64,000 nt of DNA from an uncultured Actinomycetes bacterium (GTDB taxonomy: Bacteria > Actinomycetota > Acidimicrobiia > Acidimicrobiales > RAAP-2), in NCBI GenBank assembly GCA_903825035.1, contig CAIJYV010000022.1, forward strand, positions 1 through 64,000, written 5' to 3'. The translations under genes were made by a program, and so were the position numbers. The first letter of the stretch is position 1. Every line of letters begins with the position of its first letter. The notes beneath the pieces are model-generated. The model did no database searches and had not been told where the DNA came from. It saw only the letters and a list, made by a program, of their open reading frames with translations. Shown one piece after another: positions 53,620 through 63,004 of the stretch.

Positions 53620-55037
53620 AAAACGCAACCGACATCGCCGCGGCGGTAAACGCCAAGATCAGTTCGGCGAGTGCTGAGCTCGACAAATCACTCGCGGTAA
53701 TTGCGGAGAAGAACGGTGCAATCAACGCCTTCTTATTCGTTGACACCGATGGGGCCAAGAGCTTCGCATCGAATGTTGACGAGAGAATTGCTCAGGGCGA
53801 GAAACTGCCGCTCGCCGGTGTTCCGATTGCAATCAAGGACAACCTTTGCCAGACTGGCGTGCCAACAACCTGCTCGTCAAAAATTCTGGCCGATTGGCGT
53901 CCTCCCTATACCGCAACAGTTGTTGAACGGCTGATTGCCGCGGGAGCCATTCCGGTTGGCAAGACGAACTTGGATGAGTTCGCTATGGGCTCATCAACCG
54001 AGACTTCGGCGTTTGGCCCGACCAAAAACCCACTCGACCTCACCCGTGTCCCCGGTGGTTCGTCAGGCGGATCGGCCGCCGCAGTAGCTGCTGACATGAC
54101 GCCAATTTCCTTAGGGTCAGACACCGGTGGATCAATTCGTCAGCCCGCTGCATTGTGCGGACTTGTTGGCATTAAGCCGACCTACGGTCTTGTCTCCCGT
54201 TACGGATTGATTGCCTTCGCCTCCTCGCTCGACCAAGTTGGACCATTCGCCAAAACCGTTGCGGACGCGGCGCTGGTCCTTGAGGTGATTGCTGGACATG
54301 ACCCGATGGACTCAACCTCCTTGCCCGAGCCCGCTCCGTCGCTGGTGGCGCATGTAAATGATGGTGTCGCTGGAAAGCGCGTTGCGCTCGTGAAGGAACT
54401 CTACGAAGGCGCGGACGACGAAGTCGTCGCCTCGGTCAAAGCTGCCGTGGCTGCTCTCGAAGCCGCCGGGGCGACCATTGTGGAACTTTCGATCCCTGAG
54501 CTTCGTTTAGGGCTGAGCGCCTACTATCTAATCGCTCCCGCGGAAGCTTCGAGCAACCTCGCTCGATACGATGGCGTTCGATTTGGTTTGCGTGAACAAG
54601 CCGAGGACGTCAACGATATGTACGAAGCGACGCGAACTGCGGGGTTTGGCGCCGAAGTGAAACGTCGAATTATGTTGGGCACCTACGCACTGTCGGCTGG
54701 TTACTTTGACGCTTACTACGGGCAAGCTTTGAAGGTCCGCACCCAAATGATTAAGGCCTTCGCCAAGGCTTACGAACAAGCGGACATGCTGATTGGCGCT
54801 ACTACGCCAACTGTCGCCTTTGAATTTGGATCGAAGACATCGAATCCAATGGCGATGTACTTGTCGGATGTTTTCACAATTCCAACGAACCTGGCTGGCG
54901 ACGCCGCCGTGTCAGTTCCTTTCGGCACTGGCGAAAACGACCTTCCAATTGGTGTTCAAATTCTTGGACCGGGCCGGAGCGAGGCTACTTTGCTAGCGGC
55001 TGCGCGAGTTCTCGAGATTGCTGACGGTCGAGCATGA
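53616..55037 (+). CDS. gatA: Glutamyl-tRNA(Gln)/Asp-tRNA(Asn) amidotransferase subunit A
   Basis: Releases ammonia from glutamine or asparagine for the GatB reaction. 473 residues, amidase-signature fold. The Ser-cisSer-Lys triad is Lys74 (IAIKDN), Ser149 (GGSSGGS) and Ser173 (DTGGSIRQPA). ATGA overlaps at both ends couple it to gatC and gatB. Its presence implies indirect Gln-tRNA(Gln) formation and misacylation by a non-discriminating GluRS. Confidence 0.96.
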   Translation: MKNATDIAAAVNAKISSASAELDKSLAVIAEKNGAINAFLFVDTDGAKSFASNVDERIAQGEKLPLAGVPIAIKDNLCQTGVPTTCSSKILADWRPPYTATVVERLIAAGAIPVGKTNLDEFAMGSSTETSAFGPTKNPLDLTRVPGGSSGGSAAAVAADMTPISLGSDTGGSIRQPAALCGLVGIKPTYGLVSRYGLIAFASSLDQVGPFAKTVADAALVLEVIAGHDPMDSTSLPEPAPSLVAHVNDGVAGKRVALVKELYEGADDEVVASVKAAVAALEAAGATIVELSIPELRLGLSAYYLIAPAEASSNLARYDGVRFGLREQAEDVNDMYEATRTAGFGAEVKRRIMLGTYALSAGYFDAYYGQALKVRTQMIKAFAKAYEQADMLIGATTPTVAFEFGSKTSNPMAMYLSDVFTIPTNLAGDAAVSVPFGTGENDLPIGVQILGPGRSEATLLAAARVLEIADGRA

Positions 55038-56461
55038 CATTGCCAAACGGATGGGAAATGGTTGTTGGGCTCGAAGTCCACACCGAATTGAAAACTGCAA
55101 CAAAGATGTTTTGTGGTTGCGCTAACGCATTCGGATCCGAACCGAACACCAATATTTGTCCCGTCTGCCTTGGCTTGCCGGGTTCACTTCCGGTACTGAA
55201 CAAGATGGCGGTTGAATTGGCGATGGCCATTGGCGTCGCCCTCCATTGCACAATCGCACCTTCGACCTTTCACCGGAAGAACTATTTCTACCCGGACATG
55301 CCGAAGGATTTTCAAATTTCGCAGTACGACCTACCAATTAACTCTCGTGGGTATCTAGACCTTCCCGATGGTTCGCAAATCAGTGTGGAGCGAGCTCACC
55401 TCGAAGAGGACACTGGTAAGTCGACGCACCTTGGTGGAACTGGCCGAATTCACGGCGCGGACCGATCCATGGTCGATTACAACCGCTCCGGTGTTCCACT
55501 GGTAGAAATAGTGTCTGGTCCCGATATTCGCTCGGCGGCGCAGGCTCGAGCCTATGCGTCCGAGCTCCGGGGGATTCTGATCGCTACCGGTGCTTCCGAT
55601 GGTCGCATGGAAGAGGGGTCGATGAGATTCGACGCCAACGTATCTGTTCGTAAGAGTGGTGAGCCATTTGGAACTCGTTGCGAGATCAAGAACTTGAATT
55701 CTTTGCGATCGCTCCAGCGCGCAATTGACTACGAAGCGCTTCGCCAAATTGAGGTGCTTGAAGAAGGTGGCTCGATTCGCCAAGAGACTCGCCACTGGGA
55801 CGAGAACCGAGGTGAGACCTCAACGATGCGCGTAAAGGAAGAAGCCGAGGACTACCGCTACTTCCGCGAACCAGATTTGGTTGAATTAAGTCCAGATCAG
55901 GCTTGGCAGGACCGGGTCCGCGCAGCTCTTCCCCCAATGCCCGCCGCTCGACGTTCTCGGCTCGAAGAACTTCTCGGTGACCCATCTGATGCGCAACGTG
56001 ATGCCATCGGTACGGTGGTTGAACTAGACCTCGATGGTTTCGTGATTTCAGCGGCGCAAGCGAAGGCTGACGTGGCGATTGCCCTGGCGCGGTCGGCCAA
56101 CGAAATTGCGGCCGACATTGAGAATGTGGCGAAATTGAGCACGGAGGCCTTCGTAGCCACCGTCTTGATGGAGCAAAAGGGCGAACTCTCCGCAACCCAG
56201 GCCAAGAAGGTACTTGGTGTCTTGCTGGAATCTGGCGGAGATCCAAGCACAATTGCTAAGGCTTTGGGTTTTGAACAGATGGGTGCGGACGCACTAGGAG
56301 ACCTCGTTGCGAAGTGCATCGAGGAAAATCCCTCTGAATGGCAGCGCTACCGCGAAGGCGACGACAAACTGTCCCAGTTCTTCATTGGCCAAATCATGAA
56401 ACTGACCAAGGGTCAAGCCAACGGAAAATCAGTTATCGCTGAGTTGCAACAGCGTAAATAG
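55034..56461 (+). CDS. gatB: Glutamyl-tRNA(Gln)/Asp-tRNA(Asn) amidotransferase subunit B
   Basis: Binds the mischarged tRNA, activates the Glu/Asp side chain with ATP and amidates it. 475 residues. WEMVVGLEVHTELKT start, NTNICPVCLGLPGSLPVLN and the DFNRSGVPLVEI-type kinase-site segment (YNRSGVPLVEIVS) are present. The C-terminal YqeY-like tail domain ends GQIMKLTKGQANGKSV. Last gene of gatCAB. Confidence 0.96.
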   Translation: MTLPNGWEMVVGLEVHTELKTATKMFCGCANAFGSEPNTNICPVCLGLPGSLPVLNKMAVELAMAIGVALHCTIAPSTFHRKNYFYPDMPKDFQISQYDLPINSRGYLDLPDGSQISVERAHLEEDTGKSTHLGGTGRIHGADRSMVDYNRSGVPLVEIVSGPDIRSAAQARAYASELRGILIATGASDGRMEEGSMRFDANVSVRKSGEPFGTRCEIKNLNSLRSLQRAIDYEALRQIEVLEEGGSIRQETRHWDENRGETSTMRVKEEAEDYRYFREPDLVELSPDQAWQDRVRAALPPMPAARRSRLEELLGDPSDAQRDAIGTVVELDLDGFVISAAQAKADVAIALARSANEIAADIENVAKLSTEAFVATVLMEQKGELSATQAKKVLGVLLESGGDPSTIAKALGFEQMGADALGDLVAKCIEENPSEWQRYREGDDKLSQFFIGQIMKLTKGQANGKSVIAELQQRK

Positions 56462-56470
56462 GCAGTCAAC

Positions 56471-56476
56471 TACATT
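56471..56476 (+). promoter_or_regulatory. Leaderless -10 box of the ROK kinase gene
   Basis: TACATT ends 6 nt before GTG 56483; no Shine-Dalgarno sequence. Separates this locus from gatCAB. Confidence 0.5.
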
Positions 56477-56482
56477 CTTCTA

Positions 56483-57241
56483 GTGGCTAAATCTCAAATG
56501 TTCCTAGCGGTCGACATTGGCGCTACTTCGGTCAAGTTCGCCAGCGTTGGATTGGATGGCGAGTTCACAAGTGAGGTCGGCCAGATTCCAACACCGTACC
56601 CCTGTGAGCCAACTCGCATGGTCGATCTCGTGGCTGAAATTATTTCGCGCTTCGACGACATGTCCGTTGGCGTTGGATTTCCAGGTGACTTCGCTGACGG
56701 AACAGTTATTCAGCCGGGAAACCTATCCAGGGTGGCTGGCTTTGATAGTCCAATTGATCCGCAAATCCACGCCAAGTGGGAGGGCTTCGAATTACAAAAC
56801 GCTCTTCGAGCCGCCACTGGGCGCACTGTTCGCGTCGTAAATGATGCCGCGATGGCCGCCATTGGTTATTCCGATGGTGTTGGGCGTGAATTGACTTTCA
56901 CCCTCGGTACCGGCCTCGGCATAGCCTTGGTTGTTGATGGGAAGTTCACACGCATTCGCGATGTTGGCGCCGAAGAGTTTAAGAACTATGGAACGTACGA
57001 CGAAGTACTGGGGGAGTTCTCGCGAGCGCAAAACCCTGAAAAGTGGCGGGCAAATCTCCACGAAGCGATTGGCGCCTTCGTGACGGAGTTCGCTGCTACG
57101 AAAGTTCACTTTGGCGGCGGGAACGCCCGTCGATTGCCTAAGGACGAGTTCGCTGAACTCGAGATTCCAGTCATGTTCAATGACAATAACGGGACCCTAA
57201 AGTCAGTTCTGAAGCTCTTCGCCGACGAAATCAACAACTAG
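56483..57241 (+). CDS. ROK family sugar kinase
   Basis: 252 residues, hexokinase/actin fold. Phosphate-1 motif LAVDIGATSVKFASV, GVGFPGDF, catalytic Asp in RVVNDAAMAAIG and phosphate-2 LGTGLGIALVVDG are present. It has no zinc-binding CxCGxxGC motif, as in polyphosphate glucokinases and some other ROK kinases. A sugar or amino-sugar kinase role is supported by the SIS gene 12 nt downstream and the transporter that follows. Glucose, GlcNAc and glucosamine are all possible substrates. Confidence 0.75.
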   Translation: MAKSQMFLAVDIGATSVKFASVGLDGEFTSEVGQIPTPYPCEPTRMVDLVAEIISRFDDMSVGVGFPGDFADGTVIQPGNLSRVAGFDSPIDPQIHAKWEGFELQNALRAATGRTVRVVNDAAMAAIGYSDGVGRELTFTLGTGLGIALVVDGKFTRIRDVGAEEFKNYGTYDEVLGEFSRAQNPEKWRANLHEAIGAFVTEFAATKVHFGGGNARRLPKDEFAELEIPVMFNDNNGTLKSVLKLFADEINN

Positions 57242-57253
57242 TTAAGGCGACCC

Positions 57254-58279
57254 ATGACGACCAACTTTGAAGCTGAGATTCGATCGCAGGGTGCTATTTT
57301 GGCGGCCCGCACCGCGCGTTCGCGAGAGCTCGCGAACCAGACGAAACAACTCTGGCGTGACGTTAAGTATCTTCTTGTCGCCGCGCGGGGATCCAGCGAT
57401 AATGCAGCTCTCTATTTTCAATACGTCGTTGGCCAGCACGCAAAACGTGTAGTGGCGCTGGCTACGCCGTCGCTGTTCGAAAATGGTCAGTCACTCACTT
57501 TGAGTGGTGCGGGAGTGCTTGCAATCAGTCAGTCTGGTCGATCGCCGGGAATTGTCGATGTGGTCTATTCCGCGAAGGAACAAAACTGCCCAACCGTTGG
57601 CGTGACTAATTTCGCAAATTCGCCAGTAGGTGAAAGCTGTGACTTGTTGATTGGGCTTGAGGCCGGGACTGAAGTCGCGATTGCATCGACGAAAACTTTC
57701 ACCGCCACCGCTCAAGCGCTAGTGCAGATAGCGAGCGCCCTCGGCGAAACTGAGCTTGAGGGCATTGACGGATTCGCTACGTATATTGACTCAGTCGTTG
57801 AGTTTGCGCTTAATGCAGAACTGCCACTTGATTTACTGAACCAAGATCGTGGGTTTACTGTCGTTGGGCGAGGCGTCGGTATGGCTGCCGCAGCTGAGAT
57901 TGCACTGAAGATCCGAGAGGTCACTGGCCTGAAGGCGGAAGCCTATTCGGCTGCTGATTTTGTCCACGGACCAATTGGCGCCGACGGAGATCACGCGGCC
58001 TTAATGCTGGTAGTAACAGATGAAATGTCCGATGAATTAGTAGCAAAACTCTTGAGTGATTGTTCCGCGAAGGGGATGAGAACAGTGGTGGTGCGTTCAC
58101 CTGATCGCCAAAGCTTTTCAGCCAATGCAGAAATTGTGCTTCCTGAACAGGCACCTAACTGGCTGATTCCAATGGGGCACGTCGTTGTGGGCCAAGTTTT
58201 GGCTCTACGACTAGGAACCTTGCGGGGCCGACCGATCGACACGGCACCGGGATTGGCCAAAGTCACACTTATTGCCTAA
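57254..58279 (+). CDS. SIS-domain phosphosugar isomerase/deaminase (GlmS-C/NagB-II like)
   Basis: 341 residues with two SIS domains. The first has AARGSSDNAALYFQYVVG and LAISQSGRSPGIVD (sugar-phosphate Ser/Thr loops). The second has VVGRGVGMAAAAEIALKIREVTGLKAEAYSAADFVHGPIG, carrying the Glu and His-Gly-Pro of GlmS. It lacks the N-terminal glutaminase domain of GlmS. Such stand-alone forms interconvert glucosamine-6-P and fructose-6-P (deaminase direction) or act on other amino-sugar phosphates. TAAGG lies about 7 nt before the ATG. Co-transcribed with the ROK kinase. Confidence 0.8.
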   Translation: MTTNFEAEIRSQGAILAARTARSRELANQTKQLWRDVKYLLVAARGSSDNAALYFQYVVGQHAKRVVALATPSLFENGQSLTLSGAGVLAISQSGRSPGIVDVVYSAKEQNCPTVGVTNFANSPVGESCDLLIGLEAGTEVAIASTKTFTATAQALVQIASALGETELEGIDGFATYIDSVVEFALNAELPLDLLNQDRGFTVVGRGVGMAAAAEIALKIREVTGLKAEAYSAADFVHGPIGADGDHAALMLVVTDEMSDELVAKLLSDCSAKGMRTVVVRSPDRQSFSANAEIVLPEQAPNWLIPMGHVVVGQVLALRLGTLRGRPIDTAPGLAKVTLIA

Positions 58280-58311
58280 ATCCTCACACTTTTTCACATG
58301 TAAAGTTCAGG

Positions 58312-58317
58312 TAGGTT
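58312..58317 (+). promoter_or_regulatory. -10 box of the family-5 ABC importer operon
   Basis: TAGGTT predicts a start near 58324 and a leader of about 155 nt before ATG 58480. The -35 side is AT-rich without a clear box. The leader has a short GC hairpin-prone stretch and a 22-codon frame but no recognisable riboswitch. Confidence 0.35.
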
Positions 58318-58479
58318 AGCGACAGGTGCATAAGAGGGGGGAAGGCAGTTGAGAGGTGCGGAGAAGCTTCGCATTCACTCGCTGGCTTCACATCGATCGC
58401 GTGTGTCTAAAACTTAAAATCAATTCACTTCGGTGATGCGATGGGTCGAAAGGCCCACAGACAAATAAGGAGTATCACA

Positions 58480-60150
58480 ATGATTGGAAAGTTCAAAGCG
58501 GGAATGTTCGCTTCGGCACTCGCCATCGTTGCTAGCACGGTCGTTCTTGCGCCTGCTGTTACCAACGTCGCGACGGCTGGTGCAACGACTGCATCTACGC
58601 CACTCAACTTGGCAAATGAGCAGGGCATGTTATGGTCCTGTTCGTTTAACCCGTTCAACCCGTCTTACCTTCCATACTCGGTTGGTTTGACTTACGAGAC
58701 CCTTGACTTTGTCAATGCTCTCGGTAATGCGAAGGTAACTCCATGGCTGGCTAAGAGCTACGCCTGGTCTAACTCGAATAAGACGCTGACCTTCACTATT
58801 CGTGATGGTGTCAAGTGGTCCGACGGTGTTGCATTCACCGCTGCCGACGTCGCTTACACCTTCAACATGTTGAAGGCCCACTCGGCTCTCGACCTAAATG
58901 CAGTGTGGTCAGTGCTTTCGAGCGTAAGTGCAATGGGAAACACGGTAACGTTCAACTTCCAGAACGCCGCTGTGCCGTACTTCTATTACATCGCTGGCCA
59001 GGTTGCCATCGTGCCTCAGCACATCTGGAGCAAGATCGCCAACCCTGTCACCGACCCAATCACTAAGCCTGTTGGTACGGGTGGCTACTTGATGAACAAG
59101 TGCACGCCTCAGAACATTCAGTGGACTCGCAACGCGAACTATTGGCAGAAGGGCAAGGCCGTCATTAAGACCGTCAACATGCCTGCGTTCTTGGACAACA
59201 ACACTTGCAACCTCTACTTAGCTCAAGGTAAGTCGCAGTGGGGTTCACAGTTCATCCCCAGCATCAAGTCCGCCTACGTTGCTAAGAGCCCAGGTAACTC
59301 CTACTGGTTCCCGCCCGTAGCGAACGTCGTGCTCTTCCCGAACTTGACCAAGGCACCATTGAGTGACGTTGCGGTCCGTAAGGCAATTAGTTACGGCATC
59401 AACCGTGGTGCTGTTTCTCGGATCGGCGAGTACGGCTACGAGCCTGCCGCCAGCCAGACCGGTATCGTGGCCCCGACCTTCTCGAAGTGGTCCAGCGCGA
59501 CCGCCAAGAGCGCGCAGGGCAAGTCCTTCAACGCCAGCAAGGCCGAGAAGATCTTGAAGGCTGCTGGCTACAAGAAGGATGCCAACGGTTACTTCGCTAA
59601 GGGTGGCAAGGAAATCGCTATTACCATCAAGACCAACGGTGGTTACTCTGACTGGGTCGCTTCGATGCAGGTCGTTGCTACTCAGCTCAAGGCCATCGGC
59701 ATCAACGCCACCGTTACACCAGAGGCAGCGAATACCTTCTACTCAGATGTGTACACCGGAAACTTTGACTTGGCGTACAACGCCGAGTCGGGTGGCCCAA
59801 CGCCGTTCTACGAGTTCCGCCAGTGGCTCTACTCAAAGAACAGTGCCGCAATTGGTACCGCCGCTGCGTCGAACTGGGAGCGATTTAACTCCTCAGCCGT
59901 CGACACCTTGCTGAACCAGTACACCGCGACTGTTTCGCCAGCTACGCAGAAGACAATCATGAACAAGTTGCAAAAGATCATGGTTGATCAGGTTCCTGTT
60001 ATCCCGGTACTCGAAGAAGTCGACTGGTTCCAGTTCAACAAGTTGGCCTTCACTGGTTTCCCATCAGCTAAGAATCCCTACGCTCAGCCCGGTTTGTACA
60101 ACGAGCCTGACTGGGGTTACGTCTTGGACAACCTGAAGCCAATCAAGTAG
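58480..60150 (+). CDS. ABC transporter substrate-binding protein, family 5 (oligosaccharide/peptide)
   Basis: 556 residues, secreted SBP_bac_5 protein. Signal peptide about 1-30; no lipobox. The sequence LTFTIRDGVKWSDGVAFTAADVAYTFN is the family signature, and PVGTGGYLMN and VRKAISYGINRGAVS follow. The N-terminal lobe (MLWSCSFNPFNPSYLPYSVGLTYETLDFVN) is rich in aromatic residues, as in the sugar-binding members of this family (cellobiose, chitobiose) rather than classical OppA. Substrate is inferred, not shown. AAGGAG fixes ATG 58480 over the frame start at 58441. Confidence 0.85.
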   Translation: MIGKFKAGMFASALAIVASTVVLAPAVTNVATAGATTASTPLNLANEQGMLWSCSFNPFNPSYLPYSVGLTYETLDFVNALGNAKVTPWLAKSYAWSNSNKTLTFTIRDGVKWSDGVAFTAADVAYTFNMLKAHSALDLNAVWSVLSSVSAMGNTVTFNFQNAAVPYFYYIAGQVAIVPQHIWSKIANPVTDPITKPVGTGGYLMNKCTPQNIQWTRNANYWQKGKAVIKTVNMPAFLDNNTCNLYLAQGKSQWGSQFIPSIKSAYVAKSPGNSYWFPPVANVVLFPNLTKAPLSDVAVRKAISYGINRGAVSRIGEYGYEPAASQTGIVAPTFSKWSSATAKSAQGKSFNASKAEKILKAAGYKKDANGYFAKGGKEIAITIKTNGGYSDWVASMQVVATQLKAIGINATVTPEAANTFYSDVYTGNFDLAYNAESGGPTPFYEFRQWLYSKNSAAIGTAAASNWERFNSSAVDTLLNQYTATVSPATQKTIMNKLQKIMVDQVPVIPVLEEVDWFQFNKLAFTGFPSAKNPYAQPGLYNEPDWGYVLDNLKPIK

Positions 60151-60171
60151 TAAATCGGAGTCGTCGGGGGA

Positions 60172-61155
60172 ATGAGGTATTTAGTTAGACGAATTGGATT
60201 CCTGCTCGTAGCACTATGGGCAGCCATTACGTTGAACTTCTTCATCCCCCGACTGATGCCCGGTAATCCGGCCATCGCCATGATGGCCAAATTCAAAGGT
60301 CACCTCAATCCGGCAAGTTTGCACGCGATTGAGGTGGCTTTTGGCATTCATACCCACGAGAACATCTTCGTTGCGTACGTGCAATACGTTGGCAACACCC
60401 TCCAGGGAAACTTCGGTACATCCCTCAGTAATTTTCCTAATTCCGTCACCTCAGTAATTTCGAAGGCCCTGCCCTGGACTCTCGGGCTGGTTGGAATAAC
60501 CACAATTCTCGGCTTCCTTATTGGCACTGCGGTCGGGGCAATCGCCGCCTGGCGTCGTGGGGGAGTCCTCGACTCGGTATTGCCCCCAGTCTTCATCGTC
60601 GTCTCAGCATTTCCTTACTTCTGGATCGGCCTCATGGCCATCTGGCTCTTTGCCATCACCCTTAACTGGCTTCCCTTCTTAGGTGGTTACACCGAAACCG
60701 TCACGCCCAGCTTTACGCTGAGTTTTATTCTGGATGTGCTCAACCACGCCGTGTTACCCGCCTTCACGATTCTGATCACCTCTATTGGCGGTTGGATCTT
60801 GACGATGCGTAACAACATGATTACCGTGGTCGCCGAAGACTACGTGAAGATGGCTCGCGCGAAGGGACTTCGCCCGCGTCGAATTTTGTGGCAATACGCT
60901 GGTCGAAATGCGTTGTTGCCTAACTTGACGGGTTTCGCGATGTCACTCGGCTTTGTCATCTCAGGCGCGATCTTGGTTGAGTACGTCTTTAATTACCCCG
61001 GGGTTGGCTTTATGCTGCTGCAGGCGGTTGAGAATGAGGACTACCCGTTGATGCAAGCACTGTTCTTGCTCATCACGGTCGCAGTGCTAGTCGCCATCTT
61101 CATCTCCGACATCGCCACTGCGATTCTTGACCCGAGAACTCGGAGCCAAGAATGA
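60172..61155 (+). CDS. ABC transporter permease, DppB/OppB type
   Basis: 327 residues and six helices. MRYLVRRIGFLLVALWAAITLNFFIPRLMPGNP is the standard N-terminus; the EAA loop reads DYVKMARAKGLRPRRIL. Pairs with the next gene to form the channel. Overlaps it by ATGA. Confidence 0.92.
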   Translation: MRYLVRRIGFLLVALWAAITLNFFIPRLMPGNPAIAMMAKFKGHLNPASLHAIEVAFGIHTHENIFVAYVQYVGNTLQGNFGTSLSNFPNSVTSVISKALPWTLGLVGITTILGFLIGTAVGAIAAWRRGGVLDSVLPPVFIVVSAFPYFWIGLMAIWLFAITLNWLPFLGGYTETVTPSFTLSFILDVLNHAVLPAFTILITSIGGWILTMRNNMITVVAEDYVKMARAKGLRPRRILWQYAGRNALLPNLTGFAMSLGFVISGAILVEYVFNYPGVGFMLLQAVENEDYPLMQALFLLITVAVLVAIFISDIATAILDPRTRSQE

Positions 61156-62039
61156 AATTCTTCGATGTGGCTAAGGGAATTTGGAGATTCATCCGTCGAG
61201 ACAAGAAGGCTATGGCCGGCTCTTTCATCTTGCTGGGCCTCTTGACTATTGCCGCCTTTCCTAACTTCTTCACGCCCCACGACCCCGCCGCCGAGGTGTA
61301 CATGCCCGGAGCGGGACTCTCGTGGAATCACATCCTCGGAACGACCTCATTTGGTCAGGATGTCTTTTCGCAGCTGATTGCGGGAACTCGCCAGTCCATG
61401 ATGATTGCCCTAGTCGTGGGCTTCTTATGCACTGTGCTTTCGGTGTTGGTGGGCATCACCGCTGCCTACGCCGGCGGATGGCTTGATGACCTCTTGTCGC
61501 TGATGACCGACGTGGTCTTAGTTATTCCAACCTTTCCATTAATTATCGTCATCACCGCATACTTGAAGAGTGCCAGCTTCTGGCTGATGGTTTTTGTGCT
61601 GGTAGTGACTGGCTGGTCGTACGGAGCGCGGCAACTTCGCGTGCAGGCGCTTTCGCTACGCAACCGTGACTACCTATTGGCGGCTCGTGCTCGTGGCGAG
61701 TCCAGCATCTACGTAATCTTTGTGGAACTTATTCCACCGATGACGTCGTTGATTGTGGCGAACTTCCTTGGCGCGGCTCTGTACGCTGTTTTAGCTGAGT
61801 CGAGTTTGCAGTTCATTGGCTTAGGTGACATCAGCACTCAGAGTTGGGGAACGATGCTGTACTGGGCGCAAAACAACGCGGCACTCAACTCAGGGCTACC
61901 CCTGTGGGCGTTGGCCCCGGGAATTGCGATTGCGCTGCTCGGATCCGCTTTGGCACTTCTGAACTACGCCTTTGACGAAATCGCGAATCCGGCTCTCCGT
62001 CCCGTTCGCGCTAAGCGCCTGAAGGTCACCAGTTCATGA
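61152..62039 (+). CDS. ABC transporter permease, DppC/OppC type
   Basis: 295 residues. N-terminal cytoplasmic segment, helix 1 (SFILLGLLTIAAF), HILGTTSFGQDVFSQLIAGTRQS and the EAA loop RDYLLAARARGESSIYVIFVELIPP are diagnostic. GLGDISTQSWGTML near the C-terminus is conserved. Starts in the ATGA of the preceding gene and ends in the ATGA of the next. Confidence 0.92.
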   Translation: MKFFDVAKGIWRFIRRDKKAMAGSFILLGLLTIAAFPNFFTPHDPAAEVYMPGAGLSWNHILGTTSFGQDVFSQLIAGTRQSMMIALVVGFLCTVLSVLVGITAAYAGGWLDDLLSLMTDVVLVIPTFPLIIVITAYLKSASFWLMVFVLVVTGWSYGARQLRVQALSLRNRDYLLAARARGESSIYVIFVELIPPMTSLIVANFLGAALYAVLAESSLQFIGLGDISTQSWGTMLYWAQNNAALNSGLPLWALAPGIAIALLGSALALLNYAFDEIANPALRPVRAKRLKVTSS

Positions 62040-63004
62040 GCACCATTCTCCAAGTCCGGGACCTCGAGGTCCAATACCAAACCCCGAATGGCCCCGCTCA
62101 AGCGGTCAACGGAGTCAGTTTTGATCTAGCCGCAGGGGAATTCCTCGCGGTAGTCGGCGAATCGGGTTGTGGCAAGTCGACCATGCTCTTTGCTATCGCG
62201 CAACTATTGGCCTATCCCGCTTCCCAGACCGGCGGACAGGTTCTTTTCGATGGCGTTGACTTAACGACGCTCGACGAAGAGGCGTTGCGACTACGTCGCT
62301 GGCGCGACATCTCGGTCGTCATGCAGAGCGCCATGAATGCGCTGAATCCAACTTTGACTATCGGAGCTCAATTGGCCGATACCTGTCGGGCTCACACCAC
62401 GTGGGACGATAAGCAAATTGCTGAGCGCAGTGCCGAAGTTCTAGCGATGGTATCGATTGATAAAGCGCACCTCTCGAGTTACCCATTCCAGTTGTCTGGA
62501 GGTATGCGTCAACGAGCAATGATTGCGATGGCGCTACTACTCGAGCCGAAATTGATAATTATGGACGAACCAACCTCGGCCCTCGATGTCGTTGCGCAGA
62601 AGTCGCTCATGCGCCAAGTTGAAACGCTCAGGCAGAAGCTTGGTTTCTCGGTCCTGTTCGTTACCCACGACATGAGCGTGGTCTCGCACTTCTCTGATCG
62701 CCTTGCGGTTATGTATGCCGGAGAGATTGTTGAGTTGGGCGAGACACGTGAAGTTTTTGACCGACCGCAGCACCCGTACGCCACCGGACTCATGGAGGCG
62801 TTCCCCTCCCTTTTGGGACAGGCCAAAGAATTAACCGGAATCCCTGGAAACCCTCCTTCACTCGTGAACCCACCCAAGGGCTGTCTCTTTGCTGATCGGT
62901 GCCCCAAGGTGATGGAAATTTGTCGCGAGGAGGCGCCCGAGCTGGTGGCCAATGGCCCACACAGCGTTCGCTGCCACCTCGTGAACCCCAAGGTGCGGGC
63001 ATGA
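62036..63004 (+). CDS. ABC transporter ATP-binding protein, DppD/OppD type
   Basis: 322 residues. Walker A GESGCGKST, signature LSGGMRQRAMIAMAL, Walker [14 protein letters not shown], followed by the oligopeptide C-terminal domain (GCLFADRCPKVMEICREE) with its Cys cluster. MQSAMNALNPTLTIGAQ in the Q-loop region is normal for the type. Overlaps the next gene by ATGA. Confidence 0.93.
   Translation: MSTILQVRDLEVQYQTPNGPAQAVNGVSFDLAAGEFLAVVGESGCGKSTMLFAIAQLLAYPASQTGGQVLFDGVDLTTLDEEALRLRRWRDISVVMQSAMNALNPTLTIGAQLADTCRAHTTWDDKQIAERSAEVLAMVSIDKAHLSSYPFQLSGGMRQRAMIAMALLLEPKLIIMDEPTSALDVVAQKSLMRQVETLRQKLGFSVLFVTHDMSVVSHFSDRLAVMYAGEIVELGETREVFDRPQHPYATGLMEAFPSLLGQAKELTGIPGNPPSLVNPPKGCLFADRCPKVMEICREEAPELVANGPHSVRCHLVNPKVRA

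Noticed and set aside
55686-56252. 188-residue minus-strand open frame
   Set aside because: Antisense shadow of gatB; Arg/Pro/His-rich with no family features.
58349-58417. 22-codon frame with TTG start behind a GGGGGGAAGG stretch in the importer leader
   Set aside because: Basic, unremarkable peptide with a weak start codon and no conservation evidence. Mentioned only as part of the leader.
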